A stretch of 64,000 nt of DNA from Flavobacteriales bacterium (GTDB lineage: Bacteria > Bacteroidota > Bacteroidia > Flavobacteriales_E > Vicingaceae): contig JACJZB010000006.1 in NCBI GenBank assembly GCA_020635815.1, forward strand, positions 1 to 64,000, in the 5' to 3' direction. A program made the position numbers and the translations under genes. Positions 50,454 through 59,976 of the stretch are shown here, piece by piece (positions within the stretch are counted from its first letter, which is position 1; each line of letters opens with the position of its first letter). The notes beneath the pieces are model-generated. The model was given only the letters and a program-made list of their open reading frames with translations, was not told where the DNA came from and did not search any database.

Positions 50454-51560
50454 ATGACCTTTACTACAATTAAATTCAACACCAAAAACCAACCAGAATT
50501 CGTAAAAGAATTACGAAATAGAGTCAATAATTATTTTAAAGAGAATAAAATTTCAAAATACGCAAACACAAATATGGTCATCAAAACTGTGTTTATGTTA
50601 AGTTTATATTTCATTCCTTACTTTCTTATTCTCTTTAATATTACATCAAACTCTTGGATTACCTTATCTCTATGGCTATTTATGGGTATTGGTATGGCAG
50701 GTATTGGTTTTTCAATAATGCATGATGCCAATCATGGTGCATATTCTAAAAATAAAACTGTAAATAAGTATTTAGGCTTTTTAATAAATTTAATTGGTGG
50801 TAGCTCCGTAAATTGGAAAATTCAGCACAACGTTTTACATCATACCTATACAAATATTCATGAACACGATGAAGACATGGGAGATGGAGGTTTAATGCGT
50901 TTCTCTTACCATCAAAAGAGATTAAAAGCACATCGCTTTCAACAATTCTATGCATGGTTTTTATACAGTTTAATTACTGTTTCGTGGTCAATTAAAAAAG
51001 ATTTTATTCAATTAGAACGCTATAATAAAAAGGATTTTATAAAAACGCAAAACATAACTTATAGTAAAGCTAAAACAAGGTTAATTTTTGCAAAAATATT
51101 TTACTTGTCTTATGTACTTGTATTACCATTAATTTTTTCTACACAGGCTTGGTGGGTAACTATTTTATTTTATTTAGCTATGCATTTAGTTTGTGGTTTC
51201 GTAATTTCTATTATTTTTCAACTTGCACACATTGTCTCTGAAACCGAATTTCCGCTCCCTTCCAATCAAGGTAGTATGGAAAATAATTTTGCCGTTCATC
51301 AATTGTACACGACAGCAAATTTCGCTAAAAATAATAGAATTTTATCATGGTTTATTGGTGGTTTAAACTTCCAAATAGAGCATCATTTATTTCCGAATAT
51401 TTGTCATATCCACTATCGAAAAATATCAAGTATTGTAAAACAAACAGCAAAAGAATATAACGTTCCTTATCATGGCGAAAATTCTTTATTTAAAGCACTA
51501 TATAGTCATGGCAAATTACTAAGTCATTTAGGGAAAAATGATTTTGCTACCGTTAATTAA
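50454..51560 (+). CDS. Membrane fatty acid desaturase (acyl-CoA / front-end desaturase family)
   Basis: 368 residues, integral membrane di-iron desaturase. The three histidine boxes are present: HDANHG at 90-95, HNVLHHTYTN at 125-134 and QIEHHLFP at 307-314. The Q in the third box is typical of front-end desaturases (delta-5/6) and the related bacterial linoleoyl-CoA type. Hydrophobic segments occur around 43-64, 68-88, 210-230 and 235-255. No cytochrome b5 domain is fused. It introduces double bonds into membrane fatty acyl chains; position cannot be told. Possibly important for cold adaptation. Confidence 0.92.
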   Translation: MTFTTIKFNTKNQPEFVKELRNRVNNYFKENKISKYANTNMVIKTVFMLSLYFIPYFLILFNITSNSWITLSLWLFMGIGMAGIGFSIMHDANHGAYSKNKTVNKYLGFLINLIGGSSVNWKIQHNVLHHTYTNIHEHDEDMGDGGLMRFSYHQKRLKAHRFQQFYAWFLYSLITVSWSIKKDFIQLERYNKKDFIKTQNITYSKAKTRLIFAKIFYLSYVLVLPLIFSTQAWWVTILFYLAMHLVCGFVISIIFQLAHIVSETEFPLPSNQGSMENNFAVHQLYTTANFAKNNRILSWFIGGLNFQIEHHLFPNICHIHYRKISSIVKQTAKEYNVPYHGENSLFKALYSHGKLLSHLGKNDFATVN

Positions 51561-51675
51561 ATAATGTAATTTTTCATTTTTTCTACTCGCTGAAAAATAT
51601 TATTTTCACGCTACTTAAAAATGCAACCTTAGACCTACTTTTAGTGTCTTAGTGTTAACTATTATTTAATCTATT

Positions 51676-54600
51676 ATGAGAAATATATTTCTAATTTGTT
51701 TATTATTAATATTTACTACTGCTTGGGCTCAAAGAGGTAAAGATGGAGATAAAATTATTGCTACACAAAAAGTTGTCAACGCCTACACCTTTTTAACTGC
51801 AGACGCTAGTGCTGGTGACACTTCAATTACTGTAAATAGTAGTGCTTTAAATTCAAATTTTTCAGGAAATATTACATCTGGTGATTTAATTATGATAATT
51901 CAAGTTCAAGGTGTTTCAATTATTGATATGGCTCATCCTAATCAAACACCTGATTGGGGAAGAATCACAAATTATAATAATTGTGGTAATTACGAATTTG
52001 TTCAGGTAGAGAGCGTTCCTAACGGAACAACAATAAATTTCGATTGTGGGTTAATAAATAATTATACCGCCTCAGGAAATGTTATCATTGTTAGAGTTCC
52101 AAGATACAATACATTAACCATAAACCCTGGTGGAATATTAACAACTACACAATGGGATGGAACATCTGGAGGTATTTTAGCCGTTGAAGTTCTTGGTACA
52201 ACAATTATAAATGCTCCTGGTAAAATTGATGTTTCTGAATTAGGTTTTAGAGGTGGGGTAGCTTATGATCCTCCAACAGATATTAGCGGAAGTGATAGAT
52301 ATGCTGATGATGACAGAACTGAAGGTGCAGAAAAAGGTGAAGGAATTGCTGGAGATCAAACAAATTATGTAAATAATTTTGAAGGTAAATTTAACAGAGG
52401 TGCTGCAGCTAATGCGGGTGGTGGTGCTAATGCTCATAATGCTGGTGGTGGTGGTGGTGCCAATGCAGGTAACCCAAGTATCTGGAATAATGGAGTTGGT
52501 AATCCTGATATATCAAATGCCAACTACATTCAAGCATGGAATATGGAGAACTCTATTACAGGGTTAAATGCAACAACCGTTTCTTCTGGTGGTGGTCGAG
52601 GTGGTTATTCTTTTTTACAAGAAGATGAAGACGAACTTAATTTACCTCCTGGTCATCCTGATTGGGGCTCTTCAAAAAGAGAGGCCGTTGGTGGATTGGG
52701 AGGGAGACCTTTAGATTATTCTACTGGAAGAATTTTTATGGGGGGTGCTGGTGGTGCTGGTGAAGGAAATGACAATCAAGCTGGTGATGGCGGTAATGCT
52801 GGCGGTTTAATTTTCCTTAAAACTTACGATGGTATTTCTGGAGATGGAGATATTGCATCTAATGGTCAAGATGGAGGAAACTCTTTTGGCAACGCTTCTT
52901 GGGGTCAATTAGCAGGAAAAGACGGTGCTGGTGGTGCTGGTGCTGGTGGCACTATAATTCTTCAAACAACCTCTACTGTTTCTTTAACTGGTCAAATTGT
53001 GGCAAGCGGAGGAAATGGTGGTAATCAAATATTAACCGCTGGTGCATTTGCAACTAAAGACGAAGGTGAAGGCCCTGGCGGAAGTGGTGGTGGTGGATAT
53101 ATTTCTATTTCTGCTGGTACTCCAACAATGGTTGTAACTCCTGGTATAAATGGAGTAACCGATGCTCCTTTTGTCTCTAACTTTCCTCCAAACGGAGCAA
53201 CTAATGGTGGAAGTGGAATTAGTGAAACAGGAGTAATTACAGCCTTTGATATTACCTCAAGTGATACTGCAATTTGCCCTAATACTTCTGTTGATCTAAC
53301 GGCAACAATTATTGGAACTGCTCCAATTGGAGCTACTATTGAATGGTATGATGCCGAATTTAATGGAAACTTATTACAAACTGGAGCAAACTACTCCACC
53401 CCTCTATTATCTTCAAACACAACTTATTATGTGAAAACTTGTCCAGGAGATTTTTCACTTGCTGTAAATGTAACGATGGATGCTTGTGGCGTGCCTCCTG
53501 CTTCTAGTTTTAGTTCTTCTGACAGCACTCTATGTTTAAGTGATTGTATTAGCTTTAACGACTTAAGCACAAACTCTCCTACATCATGGACTTGGTACTT
53601 CTTTGGGTCAGATTCTCTCACAAGTACTCAACAAAATCCAACTAATATTTGTTACAATTCAACAGGATATTTCCCAGTCGCATTAGTTTCAACTAATGGT
53701 TCAGGTAGCGACTCATTGTATATAGATTCTTTTATAGTTGTTACGAAACCGATTGTGATTGCAAATGCAACAGATACCACTATTTGCAGTGGAGATAGTA
53801 TTATCTTATTTGGTAGCGGTAGCCCTGTAAATAATTATAGCTGGTTACCATCAATTACCGACAGTATAATATTTAGCCCCACTACTACTCAGTTATATAC
53901 AGTTACAGGTACTGATTCTAATCTATGTACAACTACAGATACAATTACTGTTCATGTTTTACCATTAGTCACTCCTACTTTTACGCAACTAGGGCCTTAT
54001 TGTGTTGGTGATACGCCTGATGTTTTACCAACCACTTCTAATAATGGTGTCGCTGGTTCTTGGGATGCGGCTATTTCTACCGCTGCAACAGGTACTACTA
54101 CTTATACTTTTACACCTTCGGGATCAGGATGTGCTACTACTGCTACTATGGATGTAGATGTTAGTTCTTCTATCACTCCTACTTTTACGCAACTAGGACC
54201 TTATTGTATTGGTGATACGCCTGATGTTTTACCAACCACTTCTAATAATGGTGTCGCTGGTTCTTGGGATGCGGCTATTTCTACCGCTGCAACAGGTACT
54301 ACTACTTATACTTTTACACCTTCGGGATCAGGATGTGCTACTACTGCTACTATGGATGTAGATGTTAGTTCTTCTATCACTCCTACTTTTACGCAACTAG
54401 GGCCTTATTGTGTTGGTGATACGCCTGATGTTTTACCAACCACTTCTAATAATGGTGTCGCTGGTTCTTGGGATGCGGCTATTTCTACCGCTGCAACAGG
54501 TACTACTACTTATACTTTTACACCTTCGGGATCAGGATGTGCTACTACTGCTACTATGGATGTAGATGTTAGTTCTTCTATCACTCCTACTTTTACGCAA

Positions 54601-55692
54601 CTAGGACCTTATTGTATTGGTGATACGCCTGATGTTTTACCAACCACTTCTAATAATGGTGTCGCTGGTTCTTGGGATGCGGCTATTTCTACCGCTGCAA
54701 CAGGTACTACTACTTATACTTTTACACCTTCGGGATCAGGATGTGCTACTACTGCTACTATGGATGTAGATGTTAGTTCTTCTATCACTCCTACTTTTAC
54801 GCAACTAGGACCTTATTGTATTGGTGATACGCCTGATGTTTTACCAACCACTTCTAATAATGGTGTCGCTGGTTCTTGGGATGCGGCTATTTCTACCGCT
54901 GCAACAGGTACTACTACTTATACTTTTACACCTTCGGGATCAGGATGTGCTACTACTGCTACTATGGATGTAGATGTTAGTTCTTCTATCACTCCTACTT
55001 TTACGCAACTAGGACCTTATTGTATTGGTGATACGCCTGATGTTTTACCAACCACTTCTAATAATGGTGTCGCTGGTTCTTGGGATGCGGCTATTTCTAC
55101 CGCTGCAACAGGTACTACTACTTATACTTTTACACCTTCGGGATCAGGATGTGCTACTACTGCTACTATGGATGTAGATGTTAGTTCTTCTATCACTCCT
55201 ACTTTTACGCAACTAGGGCCTTATTGTGTTGGTGATACGCCTGATGTTTTACCAACCACTTCTAATAATGGTGTCGCTGGTTCTTGGGATGCGGCTATTT
55301 CTACCGCTGCAACAGGTACTACTACTTATACTTTTACACCTTCGGGATCAGGATGTGCTACTACTGCTACTATGGATGTGTCTATATCAATTTGTTCACA
55401 ACCAAATATTGCAATTGAACCTGTGGTTATTATTCCATCCGTGTTTACACCAAATATTGATGGTCATAATGACCAATTTAATATTTCAGGAGTCGGTATT
55501 ACTGTACTTCACATTAAGATATTTAATAGATGGGGAGAACTTATTTTTGAAACTAACCAATTAAATGAAGGTTGGAATGGAAGAACTACTTCAGGAACAG
55601 AAGTACCCGAAGGAACTTATTTCTATATTGCCACAGTAACTACCACAAATGGTGAAGAATCACACCATGGTTCAATTACATTAATTAGATAA
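51676..55692 (+). CDS. Giant T9SS protein with glycine-rich region, PKD domain and seven 68-residue repeats, CHU_C C-terminus
   Basis: 1338 residues. Signal peptide (LICLLLIFTTAWAQ), an N-terminal domain (about 20-190), a Gly/Asn-rich region (about 195-490, with GGGGGANAG), two Ig/PKD-like domains (about 520-770; DSTLCLSDCISFNDLSTNSP), then seven tandem 68-residue Ig-like units with TPTFTQLGPYC and GSGCATTATMDV, each with two cysteines that may pair, and a CHU_C 'gliding motility-associated' type B sorting domain (VFTPNIDGHNDQFNI to YFYIATVTT...LIR). Exported through T9SS; likely adhesive. The 68-residue unit is a known flavobacterial surface-protein type; the near-identity of the copies here is striking. 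Confidence 0.9.
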   Translation: MRNIFLICLLLIFTTAWAQRGKDGDKIIATQKVVNAYTFLTADASAGDTSITVNSSALNSNFSGNITSGDLIMIIQVQGVSIIDMAHPNQTPDWGRITNYNNCGNYEFVQVESVPNGTTINFDCGLINNYTASGNVIIVRVPRYNTLTINPGGILTTTQWDGTSGGILAVEVLGTTIINAPGKIDVSELGFRGGVAYDPPTDISGSDRYADDDRTEGAEKGEGIAGDQTNYVNNFEGKFNRGAAANAGGGANAHNAGGGGGANAGNPSIWNNGVGNPDISNANYIQAWNMENSITGLNATTVSSGGGRGGYSFLQEDEDELNLPPGHPDWGSSKREAVGGLGGRPLDYSTGRIFMGGAGGAGEGNDNQAGDGGNAGGLIFLKTYDGISGDGDIASNGQDGGNSFGNASWGQLAGKDGAGGAGAGGTIILQTTSTVSLTGQIVASGGNGGNQILTAGAFATKDEGEGPGGSGGGGYISISAGTPTMVVTPGINGVTDAPFVSNFPPNGATNGGSGISETGVITAFDITSSDTAICPNTSVDLTATIIGTAPIGATIEWYDAEFNGNLLQTGANYSTPLLSSNTTYYVKTCPGDFSLAVNVTMDACGVPPASSFSSSDSTLCLSDCISFNDLSTNSPTSWTWYFFGSDSLTSTQQNPTNICYNSTGYFPVALVSTNGSGSDSLYIDSFIVVTKPIVIANATDTTICSGDSIILFGSGSPVNNYSWLPSITDSIIFSPTTTQLYTVTGTDSNLCTTTDTITVHVLPLVTPTFTQLGPYCVGDTPDVLPTTSNNGVAGSWDAAISTAATGTTTYTFTPSGSGCATTATMDVDVSSSITPTFTQLGPYCIGDTPDVLPTTSNNGVAGSWDAAISTAATGTTTYTFTPSGSGCATTATMDVDVSSSITPTFTQLGPYCVGDTPDVLPTTSNNGVAGSWDAAISTAATGTTTYTFTPSGSGCATTATMDVDVSSSITPTFTQLGPYCIGDTPDVLPTTSNNGVAGSWDAAISTAATGTTTYTFTPSGSGCATTATMDVDVSSSITPTFTQLGPYCIGDTPDVLPTTSNNGVAGSWDAAISTAATGTTTYTFTPSGSGCATTATMDVDVSSSITPTFTQLGPYCIGDTPDVLPTTSNNGVAGSWDAAISTAATGTTTYTFTPSGSGCATTATMDVDVSSSITPTFTQLGPYCVGDTPDVLPTTSNNGVAGSWDAAISTAATGTTTYTFTPSGSGCATTATMDVSISICSQPNIAIEPVVIIPSVFTPNIDGHNDQFNISGVGITVLHIKIFNRWGELIFETNQLNEGWNGRTTSGTEVPEGTYFYIATVTTTNGEESHHGSITLIR
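53971..55380 (+). repeat. Seven tandem 204-bp repeats, nearly identical
   Basis: Units start at 53971, 54175, 54379, 54583, 54787, 54991 and 55195. Copies 1, 3 and 7 have GGGCCTTATTGTGTT (Val), copies 2, 4, 5 and 6 have GGACCTTATTGTATT (Ile); almost no other differences are visible. This implies very recent expansion or continuing gene conversion, and it may be prone to copy-number change and to assembly error. Confidence 0.95.
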
Positions 55693-55700
55693 TTAATAAA

Positions 55701-55740
55701 GCATAAAAAAACCGAAGCAATTGCTTCGGTTTTTTTATGC
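55701..55740. terminator. Bidirectional terminator between the giant T9SS gene and dnaK
   Basis: GCATAAAAAAACCGAAGCAA and its complement form a perfect 20-bp inverted repeat with no loop; the GC core plus A and T runs make it efficient in both directions. It serves two convergent genes. Confidence 0.95.
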
Positions 55741-55763
55741 TTTATGCTTTTTAGAGAAGCTTA

Positions 55764-57674
55764 TTATTTTTTGTCTTCTGTAACTTCTTCAAAATCTACA
55801 TCAGTAACTTCATCATCTCCTCCCGCACTATTTCCTCCAGCATCTGCTTGAGCTCCAGCTCCTTCTTGCTGTTGTTGAGCATTATACATCTCTTGAGAAG
55901 CAGCTTGAAAAACAGTATTCAATTTTTCAATGCCAGCTTTCATAGCTTCTACATCTTTAGCTTCATGAGATTTTTTCAATTCAGCTAATGCATCCTCAAT
56001 TGGTTGTTTTTTGTCAGCTGGAATTTTATCCCCATATTCTTTCAATTGCTTTTCTGTTTGGAATATTAAGCTATCAGCTTGATTTACAGTTTCAGCATTT
56101 TCTTTTGCTAACTTATCAGCTTCAGCATTTTCTTCAGCCTCACGTTTCATTTTAGCAATTTCTTCATCACTTAATCCAGAAGATGCTTCAATTCTAATGC
56201 TTTGCTCTTTTCCTGTAGCTTTATCTTTAGCAGAAATATTCATCAATCCATTTGCATCAATATCAAAAGTTACTTCAATTTGAGGAACTCCTCTTGGTGC
56301 TGGTGGAATATCAGTTAATTGAAATCTACCTAGCGACTTATTATCATTTGCCATAGGTCTTTCTCCTTGCAACACATGAATATCAACTGCAGGTTGATTA
56401 TCCGAAGCTGTTGAGAATGTTTCTGACTTCTTCGAAGGGATTGTTGTATTCGCTTCAATTAATTTAGTGAACACTCCACCCATTGTTTCTATTCCTAAAG
56501 ATAAAGGTGTTACATCAAGTAACAATACATCTTTAACCTCTCCTGTTAAAACACCACCTTGAATAGCTGCTCCAATAGCAACAACTTCATCAGGGTTTAC
56601 CCCTTTACTTGGTTCTTTACCAAAGAATTTTTTTACTGCGTCTTGAACCGCAGGTATTCTTGTTGAACCACCTACTAAGATAATTTCATCGATATCACCA
56701 GTAGAATAACCTGCATTTTTTAATGCTGATTTACAAGGTTCAATTGTTCTTTTAATTAAACTATCTGCTAATTGCTCAAATTGAGATCTTGTTAATGTTT
56801 TAACCAAGTGCTTTGGTCCAGCAGCAGTTACAGTAACATATGGTAAGTTAATTTCAGATTGCGTTGTACTTGAAAGTTCGATTTTAGCTTTTTCTGCAGC
56901 TTCTTTTAAACGCTGTAAAGCCATAGGATCTTTACGTAAATCAACAGATTCATCTTTATTAAATTCATCCGCTAACCAATCAATAATTACTTGGTCAAAA
57001 TCATCTCCACCTAGATGAGTATCTCCATCTGTAGATTTCACTTCAAATACGCCGTCACCTAATTCTAAAACAGAAACGTCATGCGTACCTCCACCGCAGT
57101 CAAAAACTGCAATCTTCATATCTTTATCTTTCTTATCAAGTCCATAAGCTAAAGCAGCAGCGGTTGGTTCGTTTATAATTCTTTTAACCGTTAACCCTGC
57201 TATCTCTCCTGCTTCTTTCGTTGCTTGTCTTTGCGAATCGTTAAAATATGCAGGAACTGTAATAACAGCCTCTGAAACAGTTTGTCCTAAATAATCTTCT
57301 GCTGTTTTCTTCATTTTTTGAAGAACCATTGCTGAAATTTCTTGAGGAGTGTATAATCTATCATCAATTTTTACTCGTGGAGTATTGTTGTCTCCTTTTT
57401 CAACTTTATAAGATGATCTTTTAATTTCTTCAGCAACTTGATCAAAAGTGTTTCCCATAAAACGCTTTATCGAAGAAATTGTTTTTGTTGGATTTGTAAT
57501 CGCTTGACGTTTTGCAGGATCTCCTACTGCTCTTTCTCCTCCCTCTATAAAAGCCACAATTGATGGCGTTGTTCTTTTACCTTCAGCATTAGGAATAACC
57601 ACTGGCTCATTTCCTTCCATTACAGAAACACATGAGTTTGTTGTTCCTAAATCTATTCCAATAATTTTACCCAT
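55764..57674 (-). CDS. dnaK: Molecular chaperone DnaK (Hsp70)
   Basis: 636 residues from the ATG at 57672-57674 (MGKIIGIDLGTTNS); 17 more codons are open upstream but lack any family similarity. ATPase domain motifs: GIDLGTTNSCVSVMEG, VITVPAYFNDSQRQATKEA, INEPTAAALAYGLDK, FDCGGGTHDVSVLEL (a C in place of the usual L in DLGGGT) and ILVGGSTRIPAVQ; substrate-binding domain with DVTPLSLGIETMGG and a C-terminal lid ending EVTDVDFEEV. Works with DnaJ and GrpE in folding; neither gene is adjacent. Confidence 0.97.
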   Translation of the reverse strand: MGKIIGIDLGTTNSCVSVMEGNEPVVIPNAEGKRTTPSIVAFIEGGERAVGDPAKRQAITNPTKTISSIKRFMGNTFDQVAEEIKRSSYKVEKGDNNTPRVKIDDRLYTPQEISAMVLQKMKKTAEDYLGQTVSEAVITVPAYFNDSQRQATKEAGEIAGLTVKRIINEPTAAALAYGLDKKDKDMKIAVFDCGGGTHDVSVLELGDGVFEVKSTDGDTHLGGDDFDQVIIDWLADEFNKDESVDLRKDPMALQRLKEAAEKAKIELSSTTQSEINLPYVTVTAAGPKHLVKTLTRSQFEQLADSLIKRTIEPCKSALKNAGYSTGDIDEIILVGGSTRIPAVQDAVKKFFGKEPSKGVNPDEVVAIGAAIQGGVLTGEVKDVLLLDVTPLSLGIETMGGVFTKLIEANTTIPSKKSETFSTASDNQPAVDIHVLQGERPMANDNKSLGRFQLTDIPPAPRGVPQIEVTFDIDANGLMNISAKDKATGKEQSIRIEASSGLSDEEIAKMKREAEENAEADKLAKENAETVNQADSLIFQTEKQLKEYGDKIPADKKQPIEDALAELKKSHEAKDVEAMKAGIEKLNTVFQAASQEMYNAQQQQEGAGAQADAGGNSAGGDDEVTDVDFEEVTEDKK

Positions 57675-57817
57675 TGTATTTAATTTTAATTTATAAACAT
57701 TTTTAATTCGTTTGGTATTAGTCAAATGTTATGCCAATGGATTTTGATAGAAAATTTGTCAGTTTTGCTTTGTTAATACTAAATTTAGTGACAACATCAG
57801 TGACATTAAGTCATAAA

Positions 57818-57842
57818 AAACCTCAATATCATATTGAGGTTC
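57818..57842 (-). terminator. Terminator after the lipoprotein gene at 57868-58947
   Basis: AACCTCAATAT pairs with ATATTGAGGTT, followed on the minus strand by a run of T residues. Confidence 0.88.
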
Positions 57843-57867
57843 TTAAAATTTTAATGAATGTTTTCTA

Positions 57868-58947
57868 TTACTGACAAACATTTTGAGGACTAGAGCCTGA
57901 ACCTATTTGAATTTCTGTACAAAAGTCTCTTCCCATGGTAATAATTTTTTTCAACGTATGTTCTCCTAAATTTAACCTTCCATCATAACTTGGTAGAGTT
58001 GGGTTGTATATTGCATCTATTGAAGTTTTTCTTAAAAGTATTCTTGAAGAAAATAAGCCCAGTCCATTAGTAATATTGGTAAAGTCTGGTTTATTTTGAC
58101 TTCCGATTGAAGGATCATTTACCGACATATATGTGCTTAAATCGATTCCGGCAACTGTAAATTCTACTGTAGCATTATTAATTTTTCTTTTATATAAATT
58201 TGCTGTGGTTGTAGGTATCTGAGATTCAATAGCTGAAAACAATGTATTTCCTGTAATATCAAATGATAAGTTATTCCCATGAAGATTAGTTGCTAATTCT
58301 TCTCCCATAGGAATTCTAATTGATTTTTCTATAGAATCAGCTCCATTAGTATAAAACTCTGTATAGTTAAAAATAAACTCTGCTTTAATACGTCCTAAAT
58401 TTTCACTAGGAATTACAGTAAAAGTATATAGTAATGATGCACCAGATTGGTCTCTAAGTTTTATTTCATTAAAATTATTAACATAAGGAAGCTCAACAAT
58501 GTCAGTTTCTGCTGTAACTGTTTTTTGTAAAGCAATGTTATAAATAGATAGCTTATAGGTGTTATCTTCGTTTAAATTCGCCTCAGTAAATTTGTATAAA
58601 ACATTTGTTGTATTATCAAAAATGCCATTGTCTTTAGGTATATCATTAACAACCCTATCTAGCTTATACTCACCCACATAAACACCTGAAGGCTTATATT
58701 CTTCTATTTTCACACTAATTGCACCATCAGCATAATTATAGTTATTTGCATCATTTGCTAAATCGTAAGCACTAGCATCTCCTATAAAACCTTTATTAAT
58801 TTTAATATAATGGTCTGTATCAGTAGGGTCTAGTAATCCATATACAATTGTCATGTCTTTATATTCAGCATTTGTTTTAATATCTGTTTCACAAGAAGTA
58901 AAAATAATAGCTGTAATTAAAGTTGCAAAAAGCATTAATTTTCTCAT
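57868..58947 (-). CDS. Putative lipoprotein of unknown function
   Basis: 359 residues. Lipoprotein signal with lipidated C19 (ITAIIFTSC). The body is beta-rich with VYGLLDPTDTDHYIKINKGF near residue 35 and LNLGEHTLKKIITM near the end; it contains the common DUF4249-like feel of Bacteroidota outer-membrane lipoproteins, but I cannot assign a family with confidence. Expressed from its own promoter and closed by its own terminator. Confidence 0.75.
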   Translation of the reverse strand: MRKLMLFATLITAIIFTSCETDIKTNAEYKDMTIVYGLLDPTDTDHYIKINKGFIGDASAYDLANDANNYNYADGAISVKIEEYKPSGVYVGEYKLDRVVNDIPKDNGIFDNTTNVLYKFTEANLNEDNTYKLSIYNIALQKTVTAETDIVELPYVNNFNEIKLRDQSGASLLYTFTVIPSENLGRIKAEFIFNYTEFYTNGADSIEKSIRIPMGEELATNLHGNNLSFDITGNTLFSAIESQIPTTTANLYKRKINNATVEFTVAGIDLSTYMSVNDPSIGSQNKPDFTNITNGLGLFSSRILLRKTSIDAIYNPTLPSYDGRLNLGEHTLKKIITMGRDFCTEIQIGSGSSPQNVCQ

Positions 58948-58967
58948 ATCTATAAAAATGATGTATG

Positions 58968-58995
58968 CAAATTTATCATTTTAAATTTAACCAAA
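58968..58995 (-). promoter_or_regulatory. Promoter for the lipoprotein gene at 57868-58947
   Basis: Minus strand: -33 TTTG (58992-58995), 16-bp spacer, -7 TAAATTTG (58968-58975), 20 bp upstream of the ATG. Confidence 0.6.
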
Positions 58996-59004
58996 CATAT
59001 TTTG

Positions 59005-59012
59005 TAGCTTTG
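59005..59012 (+). promoter_or_regulatory. -7 box for panB
   Basis: TAGCTTTG matches TAnnTTTG, 68 bp upstream of the panB ATG. It is back to back with the divergent lipoprotein promoter. Confidence 0.45.
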
Positions 59013-59080
59013 TCATCTATATATTTTATTAGTGGTTAATTAGCTAATTAAACGGTTTAATATTTAAAATAAAGGTACTT

Positions 59081-59899
59081 ATGTCAGTTCATAAAAGCGA
59101 TATAAAACGAGTTACGACTCATGTTTTACAAGAAATGAAGTTAAAAGGAGAAAAAATAGCAATGCTAACTGGCTATGATTTTTCAATGGCAAAAATTATT
59201 GATAATGCTGGTATTGATATAATCTTAGTTGGTGATTCTGCTTCTAATGTAATGGCTGGACATGAAACTACCTTACCCATTACTTTAGACCAAATGATTT
59301 ACCATGCATCTTCTGTTATTAGAGCAGTAGAAAGGGCTTTAGTGGTTGTTGATTTACCTTTTGGGGCTTATCAAGGAAACTCTAAAGAAGCTCTAACATC
59401 TTCTATTCGTATTATGAAAGAATCTGGAGCTCATGCGGTAAAACTTGAAGGTGGTGAGGAAATTTTAGAATCTGTAAAAAGAATTTTATCTGCTGGTATT
59501 CCTGTAATGGGTCACTTAGGTTTAATGCCTCAGTCTATCTATAAATATGGAACTTACGTTGTAAGAGCAAAAGAAAATGAAGAAGCAGACAAACTTATTG
59601 AAGATGCTAAGCTTTTAGAGGAAGCTGGTTGTTTTGCAATTGTTCTAGAAAAAATACCTGCTTCCTTAGCTACAAGAGTAGCTCAAGAAGTTAAAATTCC
59701 TGTAATTGGTATTGGTGCTGGAAATGGCGTTGACGGGCAAGTTTTAGTTGTGCATGATATGTTAGGAATAACTCACGAATTTAGCCCCCGTTTTTTAAGG
59801 CGATACAATAACCTTTATGAAGAAATTAAAGGGTCAGTTGAAAACTACATAAAAGATGTTAAAACTCTTGATTTCCCTAATGATAAAGAACAGTATTAA
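59081..59899 (+). CDS. panB: 3-methyl-2-oxobutanoate hydroxymethyltransferase
   Basis: 272 residues. First committed step of pantothenate synthesis: transfers a hydroxymethyl group from 5,10-methylene-THF to alpha-ketoisovalerate. Signatures: MLTGYDFSMAKIIDNAGID, LVGDSASNVMAGHETTLPIT (metal-binding Asp), VKLEGGEE and MGHLGLMPQS. Normal length. No panC or panD is adjacent. Confidence 0.96.
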   Translation: MSVHKSDIKRVTTHVLQEMKLKGEKIAMLTGYDFSMAKIIDNAGIDIILVGDSASNVMAGHETTLPITLDQMIYHASSVIRAVERALVVVDLPFGAYQGNSKEALTSSIRIMKESGAHAVKLEGGEEILESVKRILSAGIPVMGHLGLMPQSIYKYGTYVVRAKENEEADKLIEDAKLLEEAGCFAIVLEKIPASLATRVAQEVKIPVIGIGAGNGVDGQVLVVHDMLGITHEFSPRFLRRYNNLYEEIKGSVENYIKDVKTLDFPNDKEQY

Positions 59900-59976
59900 T
59901 TCTTAACAAAAAACAGAAAATATATTACTTTTTAAACAAATTGTTTTAAATCAATACATTTTTTTAAATTTAACCT

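Noticed and set aside
53971..55380. Regular repeats considered as a CRISPR array
   Set aside because: The unit is 204 bp, in frame within a signal-peptide protein with a CHU_C domain, with no separate spacers; no cas genes are near.
57675..57725. Longer N-terminus of DnaK
   Set aside because: The 17 extra residues are not family-like; MGKIIGIDLGTTNS is the normal DnaK start.
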